From Candidatus Saccharimonadota bacterium (GTDB taxonomy: Bacteria > Patescibacteriota > Saccharimonadia > Saccharimonadales > Saccharimonadaceae): a DNA stretch of 64,000 bases. Shown one piece after another: positions 7,782 through 17,069 of the stretch. Location: contig JAFWNF010000003.1 of the NCBI GenBank assembly GCA_017510445.1, positions 169,164 to 233,163 of the forward strand. Reading direction: 5' to 3'. The position numbers and the translations under genes are program-made. The notes beneath the pieces were generated by a model. That model had not been told where the DNA came from. It ran no database searches and saw nothing but the letters and a program-made list of their open reading frames with translations. How positions within the stretch are numbered: the stretch's first letter is position 1; each line of letters begins with the position of its first letter.

Positions 7782-10028
7782 CTATGAATTTGCCGCTAGT
7801 TTATCAAACTCTTCCATTGAAGAAATCAACACATCGCGAGGCTTATTCCCATTCGCTTCACCAATCACGCCGATTTGTTCAAACCAAATCGCGAGTCCCG
7901 AAACGAATCCATGGCCTTTTCCAAGATATGTTTGAAGCATTGCCGTCGAGAATTTTCCTTTGTTAATCGAAATCTCCACCGCCTTACGCACAATCGGATC
8001 ATTTGGATCATAAGTCCTGCCAAGATCGCCAATCGCTCCGCCCGCTGAAGGTCCCATGCCTTTGATTTGCACTGGTTGTGCAATTACCTCATCGTTGTAT
8101 TCAGGCGGTCTTTGCTCGCGGAGAAAATCAGTCAACTTTGCCACATCTTCATCACTCGCCCAAGCACCCTGAATACGTTTTGGCTTACCCATCATCGCCG
8201 TCGTGAGTAGAAGCATATCGCCTTTTCCAAGTAATTTTTCTGCACCACCTTGGTCAATCATAATTCTCGAGTCAATCTGGCTTCCGACCGCAAACGCAAT
8301 TCTTCCAGGAATATTCGCTTTAATTAAACCAGTAATCACTTTCGCCTCTGGCCTCTGAGTCGCCAAGACAAGATGGATTCCAGCCGCACGACCTTTCTGC
8401 GCAATTCTTACAATCAGCATTTCGAGATCCTTCCCTGCCATCATCATGAGGTCCGCCATCTCATCAATCACAACGACAATATACGGCATCTTCCCACCTA
8501 CATGTTCTTGTTTGTTTCCGTCCTCATCTTCCTTCGTCACTGTGCCATTATTCTTTTCCATCTTTTTGTTATAATCAACAATATTTTTCACTTTTTCTTT
8601 CGACATCTCCGTGTAGCGCTGCTCCATTTCTTTAATCGCCCACTTCATCGCCGACATCGCTTTATCAACCGAAGTAATAATTGGCGTCAAAAGATGCGGA
8701 ATATCTTCATACTGCGCCATCTCAACTTGTTTCGGGTCAACAATAATAAGTTTCACATCACTTGGCGCATTACGATAAAGAAGCGACGAAATTAACGCGT
8801 TCGTCATCACTGATTTACCTGAGCCAGTCGTACCAGCGATGAGAAGGTGTGGCATTTTTGCCAAATTCTCAACCACTGATTTACCGGAAATATCTTTTCC
8901 GACCGCAAATGTCAAAGGATCTGGCGATTTCTTCCATTCTTCACTTTCAATCACGCTCCTCAGTCTCACGTCCGCTGATTTCGCATTCGGAATTTCCACC
9001 CCAACCGACCTTGTTCCAGGAATCGGTGCCTCAATCCTAATCTTATCTACCGCAAGATTAAGCGCAAGTTCTTTATCTCTCGCCACAATTTTCGAGAGGT
9101 TTACACCTGCTGGCGGTTTCATTGTGTATTGCGTTACTCTTGGGCCAATATTTGCCCCTTCCATTTCCACTTCAATTCCAAACTCCGCCAATGTTGATTG
9201 AATAATATAGGCGTTTTGTTGAATGTTCCCCGCGTCTGCTGGAGATTGCTTCTTTTCGAACAAATCAATCGACGGCATTTTCCAATTCGGATCACTCACT
9301 GCTGTGAGTACGCCTTCTGTCTTCTCTTTTTCTGGTACCTTTTCGGGTTGTTTATTTTTAAAACTTTTTACAGGAAAAATTGATTGTTTTTCTTGAGTCT
9401 TATTCGTCGTTCCTTTAACAGCAACTCCTGAATTGATTTTTAGTCCGCCAAATCTTCCAGAAACTTTTTCTTCCCCTTCATTCTGTCCTCTTTTCTCACG
9501 TTTCACTGAATCTTTCATTTGCTTCAAAGCCGCTTTTGGACTCATTTGTAAAATAAAAATTGTGACTAAGAAAATCAAAACCATATAAACAATTAGCGAG
9601 ACCAGCGTTCCGAGATTTGCCGCAATATATCGATTCAAAAATCCGCCTACCGCGCCACCAAATCCGCCTTTATCGTAGTTTATGGCACCAAAAAATCCTG
9701 AAACCAAAAACACCATAAAAAGCATCGCAATATAAACCACCACAGGCAGTTTGTTATTATGTGCACGGAAAATCTTCACTGCTAAAAAGACTAACGCCAC
9801 TGGCACAAAATAAATCGCCCATCCTAACGCAATTAGCCCGCCATCATGGATAAAGTTCAAAAAGTTGGCCTCGGTTTTAAACCAAGATGCCACAAACACC
9901 ACTGCAATTAGAATTAATATTACCGCAAAAGCTTGTCGCCAAAACCCACCAGGCAACTCATAATCGACTTTCGTCACTTCGCGTTTGCTTCGCCCACCTT
10001 TTGTTGATTTTCTTTTCCTTTTAGCCAT
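7782..10028 (-). CDS. ftsK: FtsK/SpoIIIE DNA translocase
   Basis: A septal DNA pump that clears and segregates chromosome ends. Four N-terminal membrane helices (residues about 30-165) are followed by a variable linker, then the motor with Walker A GTTGSGKS, Walker B VVVIDEMADL and the RPEAKVITGLIKANIPGRI segment, and a C-terminal winged-helix gamma domain. The ATG at 10028 (MAKRKRKS) is preferred: TATAAT (10039-10044) overlaps the upstream in-frame ATG at 10040, and lies 10 bases before the chosen start, giving a nearly leaderless mRNA. It is co-transcribed with the prepilin peptidase gene. Confidence 0.95.
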   Translation of the reverse strand: MAKRKRKSTKGGRSKREVTKVDYELPGGFWRQAFAVILILIAVVFVASWFKTEANFLNFIHDGGLIALGWAIYFVPVALVFLAVKIFRAHNNKLPVVVYIAMLFMVFLVSGFFGAINYDKGGFGGAVGGFLNRYIAANLGTLVSLIVYMVLIFLVTIFILQMSPKAALKQMKDSVKREKRGQNEGEEKVSGRFGGLKINSGVAVKGTTNKTQEKQSIFPVKSFKNKQPEKVPEKEKTEGVLTAVSDPNWKMPSIDLFEKKQSPADAGNIQQNAYIIQSTLAEFGIEVEMEGANIGPRVTQYTMKPPAGVNLSKIVARDKELALNLAVDKIRIEAPIPGTRSVGVEIPNAKSADVRLRSVIESEEWKKSPDPLTFAVGKDISGKSVVENLAKMPHLLIAGTTGSGKSVMTNALISSLLYRNAPSDVKLIIVDPKQVEMAQYEDIPHLLTPIITSVDKAMSAMKWAIKEMEQRYTEMSKEKVKNIVDYNKKMEKNNGTVTKEDEDGNKQEHVGGKMPYIVVVIDEMADLMMMAGKDLEMLIVRIAQKGRAAGIHLVLATQRPEAKVITGLIKANIPGRIAFAVGSQIDSRIMIDQGGAEKLLGKGDMLLLTTAMMGKPKRIQGAWASDEDVAKLTDFLREQRPPEYNDEVIAQPVQIKGMGPSAGGAIGDLGRTYDPNDPIVRKAVEISINKGKFSTAMLQTYLGKGHGFVSGLAIWFEQIGVIGEANGNKPRDVLISSMEEFDKLAANS

Positions 10029-10047
10029 AATTACTTTCATTATACCA

Positions 10048-10075
10048 CAAAAATCCTCCCGTTAGGGAGGATTTT
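10048..10075 (-). terminator. Intrinsic terminator after pnp
   Basis: Perfect hairpin AAATCCTCCC/GGGAGGATTT with a TAAC loop followed by T-rich sequence on the minus strand, 40 bases after the pnp stop and just upstream of ftsK. Confidence 0.8.
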
Positions 10076-10114
10076 CTGTCTTAAGATCTATTCTTCTTCA
10101 CTAAAACTCTGAGT

Positions 10115-12286
10115 TTACAGATTTCGCATCGAAAGTGATAATCTTCCCTTATCATCAATCGCCACGAGTCTCACTCTGACTTCTTGCCCAACTTTGAGCA
10201 CATCAGAAACATTGGCAATTTTCTTATCAGAAATTTGAGAAATATGAAGCATTCCGTCCACACCAGGCAAAATATTCACAAACGCTCCGAAATCTTTAAT
10301 CGAGACAACTTTGCCATCATAAATCTTTCCTACTTCTGGTTCCTCAACTAGTCCTCGAATCCAATCTAACGCTTTTTTGATTTTCTCTGGGTCATTTCCA
10401 GAAACAGTAACAAGTCCCGACTCTTCAATGTCCACCATCGCACCAGTTTCAGAAGTAATTTTATTGATTGTTTCCCCACCCTTACCGATAATCGAACCGA
10501 TTTTATCTGGATTGACAACTAATTTTTCAATCCTTGGCGCATATTTCGAAATCTCATCTCTAGGACCAGGAATCACTGAAAGCATATGCTCCAAAATGAA
10601 CATTCTGCCAGCATGAGATTGCTTGATGGCTTTTTCCAGAATTTCAACTGGAAGACCATGCACTTTCATATCCATCTGAAGTGCAGTCACGCCTTCCGTT
10701 GTTCCCGTTACCTTAAAGTCCATATCACCAGCAAAATCTTCTGCATCCATAAGATCCGTAAGTACATAGGCTTTATCAATATCTTTCGCCTCAATCGCTT
10801 GGCCTTTTGGCACATCAACCATAAGTCCCATCGCAACACCAGAAACTGGACGAATCAGAGGCACACCAGCATCCATGAGTGCGAGACATGAAGAACAAGT
10901 CGCCGCCATTGAAGTCGAACCGTTTTGGGACATAATTTCCGTCACAGAACGAATCGCATATGGAAAATCTTCTTCTTTTGGAAGCACTGGGAGTAGAGCT
11001 CTCTCAGCCAAATATCCGTGTCCGATTTCACGACGTCCAGGTGAACCAAGTCTACCACATTCGCCAACCGTATAAGCAGGCGCGTTGTAGTGATGCATAT
11101 ATCTGCGCACACCATCGGTCACTTCCATTGTATCGACTAATTGTCCGAACGAAAGCGGAGCAAGCGTTACGATATTCATCGCCTGAGTTACGCCACGCGT
11201 AAAGAGTGACGAACCATGAGTTCTTGGTAAAATTCCAACTTGGCTCGAAAGTGGACGCACTTCGTCAAGCTTTCTTCCATCAGGGCGCACACCATCTTCA
11301 ACAATCGAGCGACGTACTTCGTGATGAACCGCAAGTTCAAAAGCTTGGTTATATTTATCGCGAAGATTTTCGTCATACCATTCAACTTTCTCATTATCAG
11401 TTTCGCCTTCACCGAGTTCCAAAGCGAATTCATCATGCATCTGGTATTTCAAATCGTCCAGAATCTGTGCACGTTCAAGCACATTACCCCTGACTTTGTC
11501 GCCAAATTTCCCATCACACCATTTATCAACTTTTTTCTGAATTTCTTCATCTGGCAAAACTAACTCATATTCTTGTTCAGGTGTATTAACAATTTTGCTC
11601 AACTCTCGTTGTAAATCAAGCGCAGGTTGGACATTCTTCACTGCCCAATGCATTGCTTCGATAATCATATCTTCTGACACTTCTTTTGCGCCCGCCTCGA
11701 CCATGACAACCTTACCATCTTTACAGGCCACAACGAGATCAAGCGCTGATTTTTCGCGTTCTTCTGGAGAGAGAAATGCTTTGAATTCACCATCAATTCT
11801 ACCAATACGAAGCCCAGCCACTGGTCCATCAAACGGCACACCAGCGTTCATTAGAGCCGAAGACGCCGCAATCATTGCTACCATATCCGGGCGAAAATCT
11901 GGGTCCATCGATAGCACAGTTGTCACAACTTGCACCTCTTGGCGATAACCTTTCGGGAAAAGTGGGCGAATTGGACGGTCAATCAAACGTCCAACCAACA
12001 CCGCGTTATCAGATGGTTTCCCTTCACGTTTAATGAATTTTGAAGAAGAAATCTTCCCTGAAGCATAATATTTCTCTTCATAATCGATTGAAAGTGGGAA
12101 GAAATCTTGAACCACAGGTTTTGTCCCAACCACCACCGAACCGAGCACAACCGTATCTCCATATTTTACAAGCACTGAAGATGTAGTGCGAAACCCAACT
12201 CTGTTGACTTCTAGAGACAATTCCTTGCCAAGCCACTCCGTCTTTACAGCCGTAGTTTTCTTGCCACTAGGGTTAATAATATCCAT
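10115..12286 (-). CDS. pnp: Polyribonucleotide nucleotidyltransferase (PNPase)
   Basis: A phosphorolytic 3'-5' exoribonuclease of mRNA decay. It has two RNase PH domains (residues about 10-220 and 300-530) with the FFPLSIDYEEKYYASGKI and GRREIGHGYLAERAL signatures, then a KH domain (GKIIGKGGETINKI-type: IGSIIGKGGETINKIT) and a C-terminal S1 domain (GAFVNILPGVDGMLHIS). The length of 723 residues is standard. The start follows an AAAGGAAA ribosome site. The promoter box TATAAT at 12376-12381 implies a leader of about 85 bases containing an AACAG/CTGTT pairing, which could mediate autoregulation as in other bacteria. Unlike the usual order, rpsO is about 2.2 kb upstream rather than adjacent. Confidence 0.97.
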   Translation of the reverse strand: MDIINPSGKKTTAVKTEWLGKELSLEVNRVGFRTTSSVLVKYGDTVVLGSVVVGTKPVVQDFFPLSIDYEEKYYASGKISSSKFIKREGKPSDNAVLVGRLIDRPIRPLFPKGYRQEVQVVTTVLSMDPDFRPDMVAMIAASSALMNAGVPFDGPVAGLRIGRIDGEFKAFLSPEEREKSALDLVVACKDGKVVMVEAGAKEVSEDMIIEAMHWAVKNVQPALDLQRELSKIVNTPEQEYELVLPDEEIQKKVDKWCDGKFGDKVRGNVLERAQILDDLKYQMHDEFALELGEGETDNEKVEWYDENLRDKYNQAFELAVHHEVRRSIVEDGVRPDGRKLDEVRPLSSQVGILPRTHGSSLFTRGVTQAMNIVTLAPLSFGQLVDTMEVTDGVRRYMHHYNAPAYTVGECGRLGSPGRREIGHGYLAERALLPVLPKEEDFPYAIRSVTEIMSQNGSTSMAATCSSCLALMDAGVPLIRPVSGVAMGLMVDVPKGQAIEAKDIDKAYVLTDLMDAEDFAGDMDFKVTGTTEGVTALQMDMKVHGLPVEILEKAIKQSHAGRMFILEHMLSVIPGPRDEISKYAPRIEKLVVNPDKIGSIIGKGGETINKITSETGAMVDIEESGLVTVSGNDPEKIKKALDWIRGLVEEPEVGKIYDGKVVSIKDFGAFVNILPGVDGMLHISQISDKKIANVSDVLKVGQEVRVRLVAIDDKGRLSLSMRNL

Positions 12287-12429
12287 AGTAGTTTCCTTTC
12301 TCGGGAAAACCTCAGATACAAAACCTGTAAACAGCCCTTATATCTGCCGTCTTCCCTGTTAAATATTACTATTCTATTATACCACAATTCCTCAAACAAA
12401 TAGCTATTTCCCGATTTATAATTCAGCCC

Positions 12430-12609
12430 ACTCTCTTTTCTCAAGCTCGGCGAACAAAACGAAGTTTTGTGAGTAATTCTCCGGATTTTTACAACAGGTC
12501 TCAAGGAGAAAAACTCCCTAAGCGAAGCGACTAAAGAGTTTTTCTCCCTGACGGTTATGTTGTAAAAATGAAAACCGCGAGAATTTGTCCATGCGAGAGA
12601 AAAGAGAGT
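12430..12609. repeat. 180-bp nested inverted-repeat element
   Basis: Four concentric or side-by-side perfect palindromic arms: ACTCTCTTTTCTC (12430-12442) with its complement at 12597-12609, ATTTTTACAACA (12485-12496) with 12558-12569, GGAGAAAAACTC (12505-12516) with 12536-12547, and a side hairpin ACAAAAC/GTTTTGT (about 12453-12470). It lies in the divergent gap between pnp and the gene at 12767. It may be a mobile MITE-like element or a structured RNA. No coding sequence is apparent. Confidence 0.55.
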
Positions 12610-12766
12610 AGAAGCTAAATAAATAATGTATCTATATAAAAAATGGAAATGTCCTACAGAGATAAACTGCCAAAAAGCTTGACTTTTTTAACGAAGTATG
12701 ATAAAATAGCAACACTGGCTCCAAAACTGCCTGTTGGTTTTGAATGCTCGTACATAAAAAAGGAGC

Positions 12767-13141
12767 GTGAATTATTTGGGAATTCAAATTACCTCTGTCA
12801 ATGGCGAAAATTTAACATTTGTCGTCGAAGGAGACCTGTCTGTAAAAGACAGAGAAAAAGTCATGGAAATTTGTCACCAATACAAAAATATGTATATGGA
12901 AGGTTACCCCCATGGACGCCAGAAAAGGCAAAAGCTGGCTAAGGCCGGCATTATCTATCAAAAATGGAAAGAATATCCCGGAGTAACAATTTGTTATCTC
13001 CCCAAAAAATTAAATAATGGGCTTCAGATTACAGCTCTTCCCTCCGCCGATAAAGGCAGAACCGAAACAGAGCTTCAGTTGATTGCCCAACAGTGGCAGC
13101 AAGACGTCATTGACGCCATCGAAGCCGAATTCAACACATGA
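12767..13141 (+). CDS. Hypothetical protein
   Basis: A 124-residue soluble protein (N-terminus NYLGIQITSVNGENLTFVV) with no family I recognise. The N-terminal third looks beta-rich and the C-terminal third is helical and glutamine-rich. The start is uncertain: GTG at 12767 abuts AGGAG, whereas the in-frame TTG at 12776 has better spacing to the same site. The gene is followed by a strong terminator on its own strand, which supports it being a real transcription unit. It sits alone between the nested-repeat element and the convergent adenylate-kinase fusion gene. Confidence 0.6.
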   Translation: MNYLGIQITSVNGENLTFVVEGDLSVKDREKVMEICHQYKNMYMEGYPHGRQKRQKLAKAGIIYQKWKEYPGVTICYLPKKLNNGLQITALPSADKGRTETELQLIAQQWQQDVIDAIEAEFNT

Positions 13142-13198
13142 CCTCATCAAGTAACGGCTTATGTCGTTGCTATTCTTCATAGGTCACTCCTTTCAAAC

Positions 13199-13236
13199 CG
13201 AGCCCCCTCCCTGAGGGGGCTCAACCCTTTTTTAAT
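13199..13236 (+). terminator. Strong intrinsic terminator
   Basis: GAGCCCCCT/GAGGGGGCTC stem followed by CCCTTTTTT on the plus strand, ending the transcript of the gene at 12767. Confidence 0.8.
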
Positions 13237-14227
13237 CTTTTTTCGAAATTATCTGATCCAATTTCTTTTTTAGAGCTTCTAAACTTTTTTCTCGCTCTAC
13301 ATTTAGGATTCTGGTTTCTACACCAACTCCCATCACTAAGATTTCTGTGTCGGAGAGTTTTCGGGAAGTATAAATCTGATTATTAAAATGAGAAATCCCT
13401 TCACCATATTCCCATTTATTTGTTTCCGTGTTTTTTTTGAGGATTCTGGTTCTTCCTCCACGATTATTTCCTCCCATCACTAGAATTTCTGTCTCGGAAA
13501 GTTTTTGGGAAGTTTTAATATCTTCATCAAAACCAGAAATCTTGTCACCATATTTCCATTCGTCTGTTTCTGTGTTTTTCTTGAGGATTCTGGTTTCTCC
13601 TTCATTTCCCATCACTAGAATTTCTGTCTCGGAGAGTTTTTGGGAAGTATAAATATACTGATCAAAACCAGAAATCTTGTCACCATATTCCCATTCCCCA
13701 AGTTTCTCCTCGATTCTAGAAAGCACATCTTCTGGGCTATTTTGTCCGTTCACATCAGCAATTTTTACGCCATTTGCTTTCAACACATGCAACATTCCGA
13801 AAGTCGCCCGCTCATAAAGATCCTGACGTCTCTCGACTGCCGCCCTTGTATCATCAACTCTTTTTCTTTCAACTAACCTTTTCCAAAGTTCACCTCTCGG
13901 CACTCTTAAAACAATCACCCCGTCCAAATATTTCAGCAAATCATTTTCCGCCATATAATAAATCTGACTTACATTCATTGGAAATCCATCAAGCACCGCC
14001 TTCTGAAAAAGCCCGTAGCGTTCGAGTCTTTTCATTTCCTGCCCAAAAACTTCCACACTTTTTTCATTGTCAATCGGCATTCCGTGGTTGAGCGCCATCG
14101 TTACATCTTTATCACTCAAAGACAAAAGTAAATCTCGCGAGGAAACCCACTCCCAACCATATTTTTGGGAGAGAAGTTGTCCTTGAACCGTTTTTCCCGC
14201 ACCAGGCGCACCAAAAATCGCAATCAT
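13232..14227 (-). CDS. Adenylate-kinase-like protein fused to three C-terminal repeats
   Basis: Residues 1-187 look like a nucleoside monophosphate kinase: P-loop GAPGAGKTVQGQ, a DGFPMNVSQ segment like the AMP-site DGFPR, and a short lidless VERKRVDDTRAAVERR region. Residues 188-320 hold three repeats of about 46 residues with the order W.YG..IS.F...I.TS.KLS.TEILVMG...TRIL, unlike any adenylate kinase I know and resembling a small beta-propeller or Kelch-type blade. A canonical Adk is encoded at 43583. TATAAT (14234-14239) lies exactly 6 bases before the ATG, so it is leaderless. It may be a specialised kinase or a regulator; the arginine of DGFPR is replaced by methionine. Confidence 0.75.
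   Translation of the reverse strand: MIAIFGAPGAGKTVQGQLLSQKYGWEWVSSRDLLLSLSDKDVTMALNHGMPIDNEKSVEVFGQEMKRLERYGLFQKAVLDGFPMNVSQIYYMAENDLLKYLDGVIVLRVPRGELWKRLVERKRVDDTRAAVERRQDLYERATFGMLHVLKANGVKIADVNGQNSPEDVLSRIEEKLGEWEYGDKISGFDQYIYTSQKLSETEILVMGNEGETRILKKNTETDEWKYGDKISGFDEDIKTSQKLSETEILVMGGNNRGGRTRILKKNTETNKWEYGEGISHFNNQIYTSRKLSDTEILVMGVGVETRILNVEREKSLEALKKKLDQIISKKD
13270..13690 (-). repeat. Three tandem coding repeats in the kinase fusion
   Basis: Near-identical DNA blocks of about 140 bases (for example the shared segment coding KLSETEILVMG) at about 13310-13400, 13440-13545 and 13575-13680. Their high DNA identity suggests recent duplication and possible copy-number change. Confidence 0.7.
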
Positions 14228-14291
14228 AAGCCTATTATACGCTAAAGGCTAAAATAGGAAAATGCTCTGAACTGACTTCTCAATTAAGCAA

Positions 14292-14424
14292 AGAGCTTTT
14301 TTCAGAGAATTCTGAAGGCTAAAAATAAGAAAAAATAGTGATGGAAAGCTGGTACTGGAATACCGGAAGGATTTCCGTCTGATTATTTTTTCTATTTTTA
14401 CCTCTTCGAAGAAAAAATGTTCTG
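14292..14424 (+). repeat. Long hairpin element, copy 1
   Basis: The core reads GTGATGGAAAGC-TGGTACTGGAATACCGG and then closes with TTTCCGTC, flanked by A-rich and T-rich arms that pair. A second copy occurs at 20459-20606. Between the copies two stem positions change from Watson-Crick to G-U on the plus strand, so the pairing is conserved as RNA. Both copies are downstream of genes, so they may act as terminators, RNA stabilisers or a repeat family. Confidence 0.55.
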
Positions 14425-14475
14425 AGCTGACTTTTCTATTTTTGCTCCTTCGAAAAAAGTTTTGAACTTTCCATC

Positions 14476-14500
14476 AAAAAACCACCTTTCGGTGGCTTTT
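14476..14500 (-). terminator. rpsO terminator
   Basis: Hairpin GCCACC-GAAA-GGTGG followed by six T on the minus strand, just after the rpsO stop codon. Confidence 0.75.
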
Positions 14501-14504
14501 CTTA

Positions 14505-14771
14505 TTATTTTCTAAGACCCAACTTTGCTACGGTCTTTTTGTAAAGCTCAAAATCGGTTGTTTCGAGGTATTTCAGGAGTTTCTTTCTTTTCCCCACCAT
14601 TTGCATTAAACCTCTTTTAGCCATAAAGTCATGTTTATTATTCTTCACATGTTCCGTAACTTCTTTGATACGTTCTGTGAGAATAGCCACTTGAACTTCA
14701 GGAGAACCGACGTCCTTTTTATTTCTTTGGACCTTGGCAATAGCTTTGTCTTTATTCTCTTTTGTTATCAT
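14505..14771 (-). CDS. rpsO: 30S ribosomal protein S15 (uS15)
   Basis: A primary 16S rRNA-binding protein of the small-subunit platform. The body GSPEVQVAILTERI, KHDFMAKRGLMQMVGKRKKLLKYL and the end LGLRK are diagnostic. With the start at 14771 (MITKENKDKA) the protein has 88 residues, the usual length. The upstream in-frame ATG at 14780 overlaps the TATAAT box (14779-14784), which lies 7 bases from the chosen ATG, so the mRNA is probably leaderless. A terminator follows immediately. Confidence 0.96.
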   Translation of the reverse strand: MITKENKDKAIAKVQRNKKDVGSPEVQVAILTERIKEVTEHVKNNKHDFMAKRGLMQMVGKRKKLLKYLETTDFELYKKTVAKLGLRK

Positions 14772-14809
14772 ACGCGCCATTATATCACATTTCCCCCCTC
14801 TTGAAAACC

Positions 14810-17038
14810 CTATTCTTTATCTTCTTTATTTCGTACCATCCGTACAAGACTCCCATGAGAATGCACACCGTACTCGTTTTGATGAGCCACGAAGTCACTA
14901 ATTTCAAACTGCCACGCGTGACCCTCGTCATTCTCCGTCGCCGACCAAAAGAAGCCGACCTCGCCGACGTACTTGAGGACGCCTTCCCGGACATAGCCCG
15001 AAAACGTCAACCTTAGTCTTTCTCTCAAAGCGAGTGATATTTCTTCATCATCACTGCCGTCTCTTCCTTCTTTATTCAACTGATCTTTTAATCCACCTAC
15101 GATTGGTTTCCAACTTTCTGGCAAATGATAGCCAAATCTCTCTTTTATTTCCTCGTTCACTCCAAGTAGTTCCTTCCCCAACGGAAAATGATGAACTTCT
15201 TTTCCTACCCAATTTTCACCATAAACCTCCACTTCACCTCTCCAGTCAAATACTCTTCCATCAGTTTCATACTCCACACTATAATTCACTGGTTGTTTCA
15301 AAATTGCCGTCAAATCGCCCGGAGCTATATAGTCTCCTTCGTTGTTTTCTGGCAACTCAATTTTCCCTTCTTCCCATTTATCAATCGGAACAAGGAAAGT
15401 ATAGTGTTCTGTCTCAATCGTTTCAAGATTTTTTATTCTTTCTCTCATTTGAGCGATATGCTCTGCACCTTTTTCTTTAAGCTTTTCTTCCACGTCTGGA
15501 CTAACAAAAACTTTTTTTAACTCTTCCGGACTTTCTTCTAGCTTTTTCTTCAACGCAAACGTCAGCAAATTCGAATTTAAATCAAGATCATTAACTAGAT
15601 ATTTCGAGATATTCTCTTCAATCTCATCTATCTTCGTATCTGGAAAGATGTATCCCTTCTCCTTCGCATATTCCGCTCCAAACTTCGCTCGAAGCTCCGA
15701 AATCCTCGGGTCATTTGAGTTATAAGTATCAAGTGTTTCAATCGGTCGATCGAGCTCATAAATAAACCGAAACTCCTCATAAGAAATTTCTTCCCCGCTT
15801 TGCATCTTTCTATCTAATTCAATCAACTTATTCTTATCGGCAAATCGTCTCAAAAACTTCTCTCCTCCAGGAAGCGTTTTGACCTTTTCTTCCACAATCG
15901 GCACCAGCGAGTCTTCCAGCGCCTGCCCATCATTTAGCCCAGAAATCTCTGCCACTTGTCCATCCGTGTCAAGTCGGATCGAGGCCGAAGCGTTCTCCGC
16001 CAATCTCCCATCTTCGTCCTTAAGATGGAACAAAATAAATTTCGCATCGCTCTCTCCGCCCTTATCATAAACATTCCCATATCTCCCCTGCGTCAAATAA
16101 CTCCTCCCCACTGAAGGTTGCGCAATGCACCACGGGGTTCCGTCCGCTGCCTTTGCAATTTCTTCTTCGTCTCCAACCCCATATTCTACCCACTCCCCAT
16201 GGACGTCTTCGGTTTTCTCGGGGGTCTTCATAATCACTTTTTCAGAAAGCAGAAGCCTAGAATAGAGTTTATTAAAGTTTCCCGATTTAACCAACGCCTC
16301 GAGTTCCTTATCTCTTTCGCTTTCTTCTTCGGTTTTTTCTTCCTCTCTATTAAGATCCTCATCCGTATCAATCCCATAAAAGTCCGCAATCGCTCCATAA
16401 ACCTTCGCAAGCACTGCCGGATTAAAATGCGGATACGGCGCCACCGAATTTTTATCTCGCTTTCGATAAGTTTTCGTCCCCTTGTCAAACACCCCCATCT
16501 TACTCACGCCTTCAATCGTATAAACCTTAAACCACGTCGGATACGGACAATCCTCATGTGAAAGATAATTTGTCCAAGCTCCTAAAGATTCTCTCTGTTG
16601 TTTTTGGATATCTTTCGTCAGTTCCTCTTTTTCCCAATCGTCAAGTTCTCTTCCCTGTCCATTATCTCGAAGAATTTGCTCCTGCGTTTTCCAATAGCTC
16701 TCTGGAATTTCATCCTCTTCGATAATCAAATCTTCAACTGTTTTATTCCAAAGCCTCTGTTCATATCTACTCCCATATTTTTCAATTCCCTTGTCGATTC
16801 GCTCAAGGTAGGCATCCGCTCTCCTCTCATCATTCTTGCCTACAAGTTTCTCACCGCGTTTTCTTGCTCGTTCAAAAGTTGAATCCACTGTTTCTTGGTG
16901 TTTGCCTCGAAAACCAGAAACAACAAGCACCTTCGCGCCAACCTCTCTGGTTTTGCGTTCGTTTTCATCAATATTTTCGCTCAAAAAGCCAAACGAATCA
17001 GCCTGACTATTATTCTTTACCGTTGGATCGTTATCCAT
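14810..17038 (-). CDS. Large hypothetical protein with a C-type-lectin-like (FISUMP/DUF1566-type) C-terminus
   Basis: A 742-residue charged protein without signal peptide or membrane helix. The middle (about residues 290-370) contains GTPWCIAQPSVGRSYL and ...YGNVYDKGG, a pattern like PcfJ-type proteins. The last 120 residues (LPESWKPIVGGL, RLTFSGYV, GEVGFFWSATENDEGHAWQF, HGSLVRMVRN) resemble the Fibrobacter major paralogous domain, a lectin-like fold of surface and variable proteins. Function unknown. The opening (MDNDPTVKN...SFGFLSE) loosely resembles that of the 494-residue protein at 4320, and both have the same poly-G promoter. The two may be co-regulated accessory proteins. Confidence 0.7.
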   Translation of the reverse strand: MDNDPTVKNNSQADSFGFLSENIDENERKTREVGAKVLVVSGFRGKHQETVDSTFERARKRGEKLVGKNDERRADAYLERIDKGIEKYGSRYEQRLWNKTVEDLIIEEDEIPESYWKTQEQILRDNGQGRELDDWEKEELTKDIQKQQRESLGAWTNYLSHEDCPYPTWFKVYTIEGVSKMGVFDKGTKTYRKRDKNSVAPYPHFNPAVLAKVYGAIADFYGIDTDEDLNREEEKTEEESERDKELEALVKSGNFNKLYSRLLLSEKVIMKTPEKTEDVHGEWVEYGVGDEEEIAKAADGTPWCIAQPSVGRSYLTQGRYGNVYDKGGESDAKFILFHLKDEDGRLAENASASIRLDTDGQVAEISGLNDGQALEDSLVPIVEEKVKTLPGGEKFLRRFADKNKLIELDRKMQSGEEISYEEFRFIYELDRPIETLDTYNSNDPRISELRAKFGAEYAKEKGYIFPDTKIDEIEENISKYLVNDLDLNSNLLTFALKKKLEESPEELKKVFVSPDVEEKLKEKGAEHIAQMRERIKNLETIETEHYTFLVPIDKWEEGKIELPENNEGDYIAPGDLTAILKQPVNYSVEYETDGRVFDWRGEVEVYGENWVGKEVHHFPLGKELLGVNEEIKERFGYHLPESWKPIVGGLKDQLNKEGRDGSDDEEISLALRERLRLTFSGYVREGVLKYVGEVGFFWSATENDEGHAWQFEISDFVAHQNEYGVHSHGSLVRMVRNKEDKE

Positions 17039-17069
17039 ACTATTCCATGTTTAATTATAATTCCCCTTA

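Noticed and set aside
14810..15200. Variable repeat target of a diversity-generating retroelement
   Set aside because: The lectin-like C-terminus is suggestive, but there is no reverse transcriptase gene, template repeat or accessory gene in the window.
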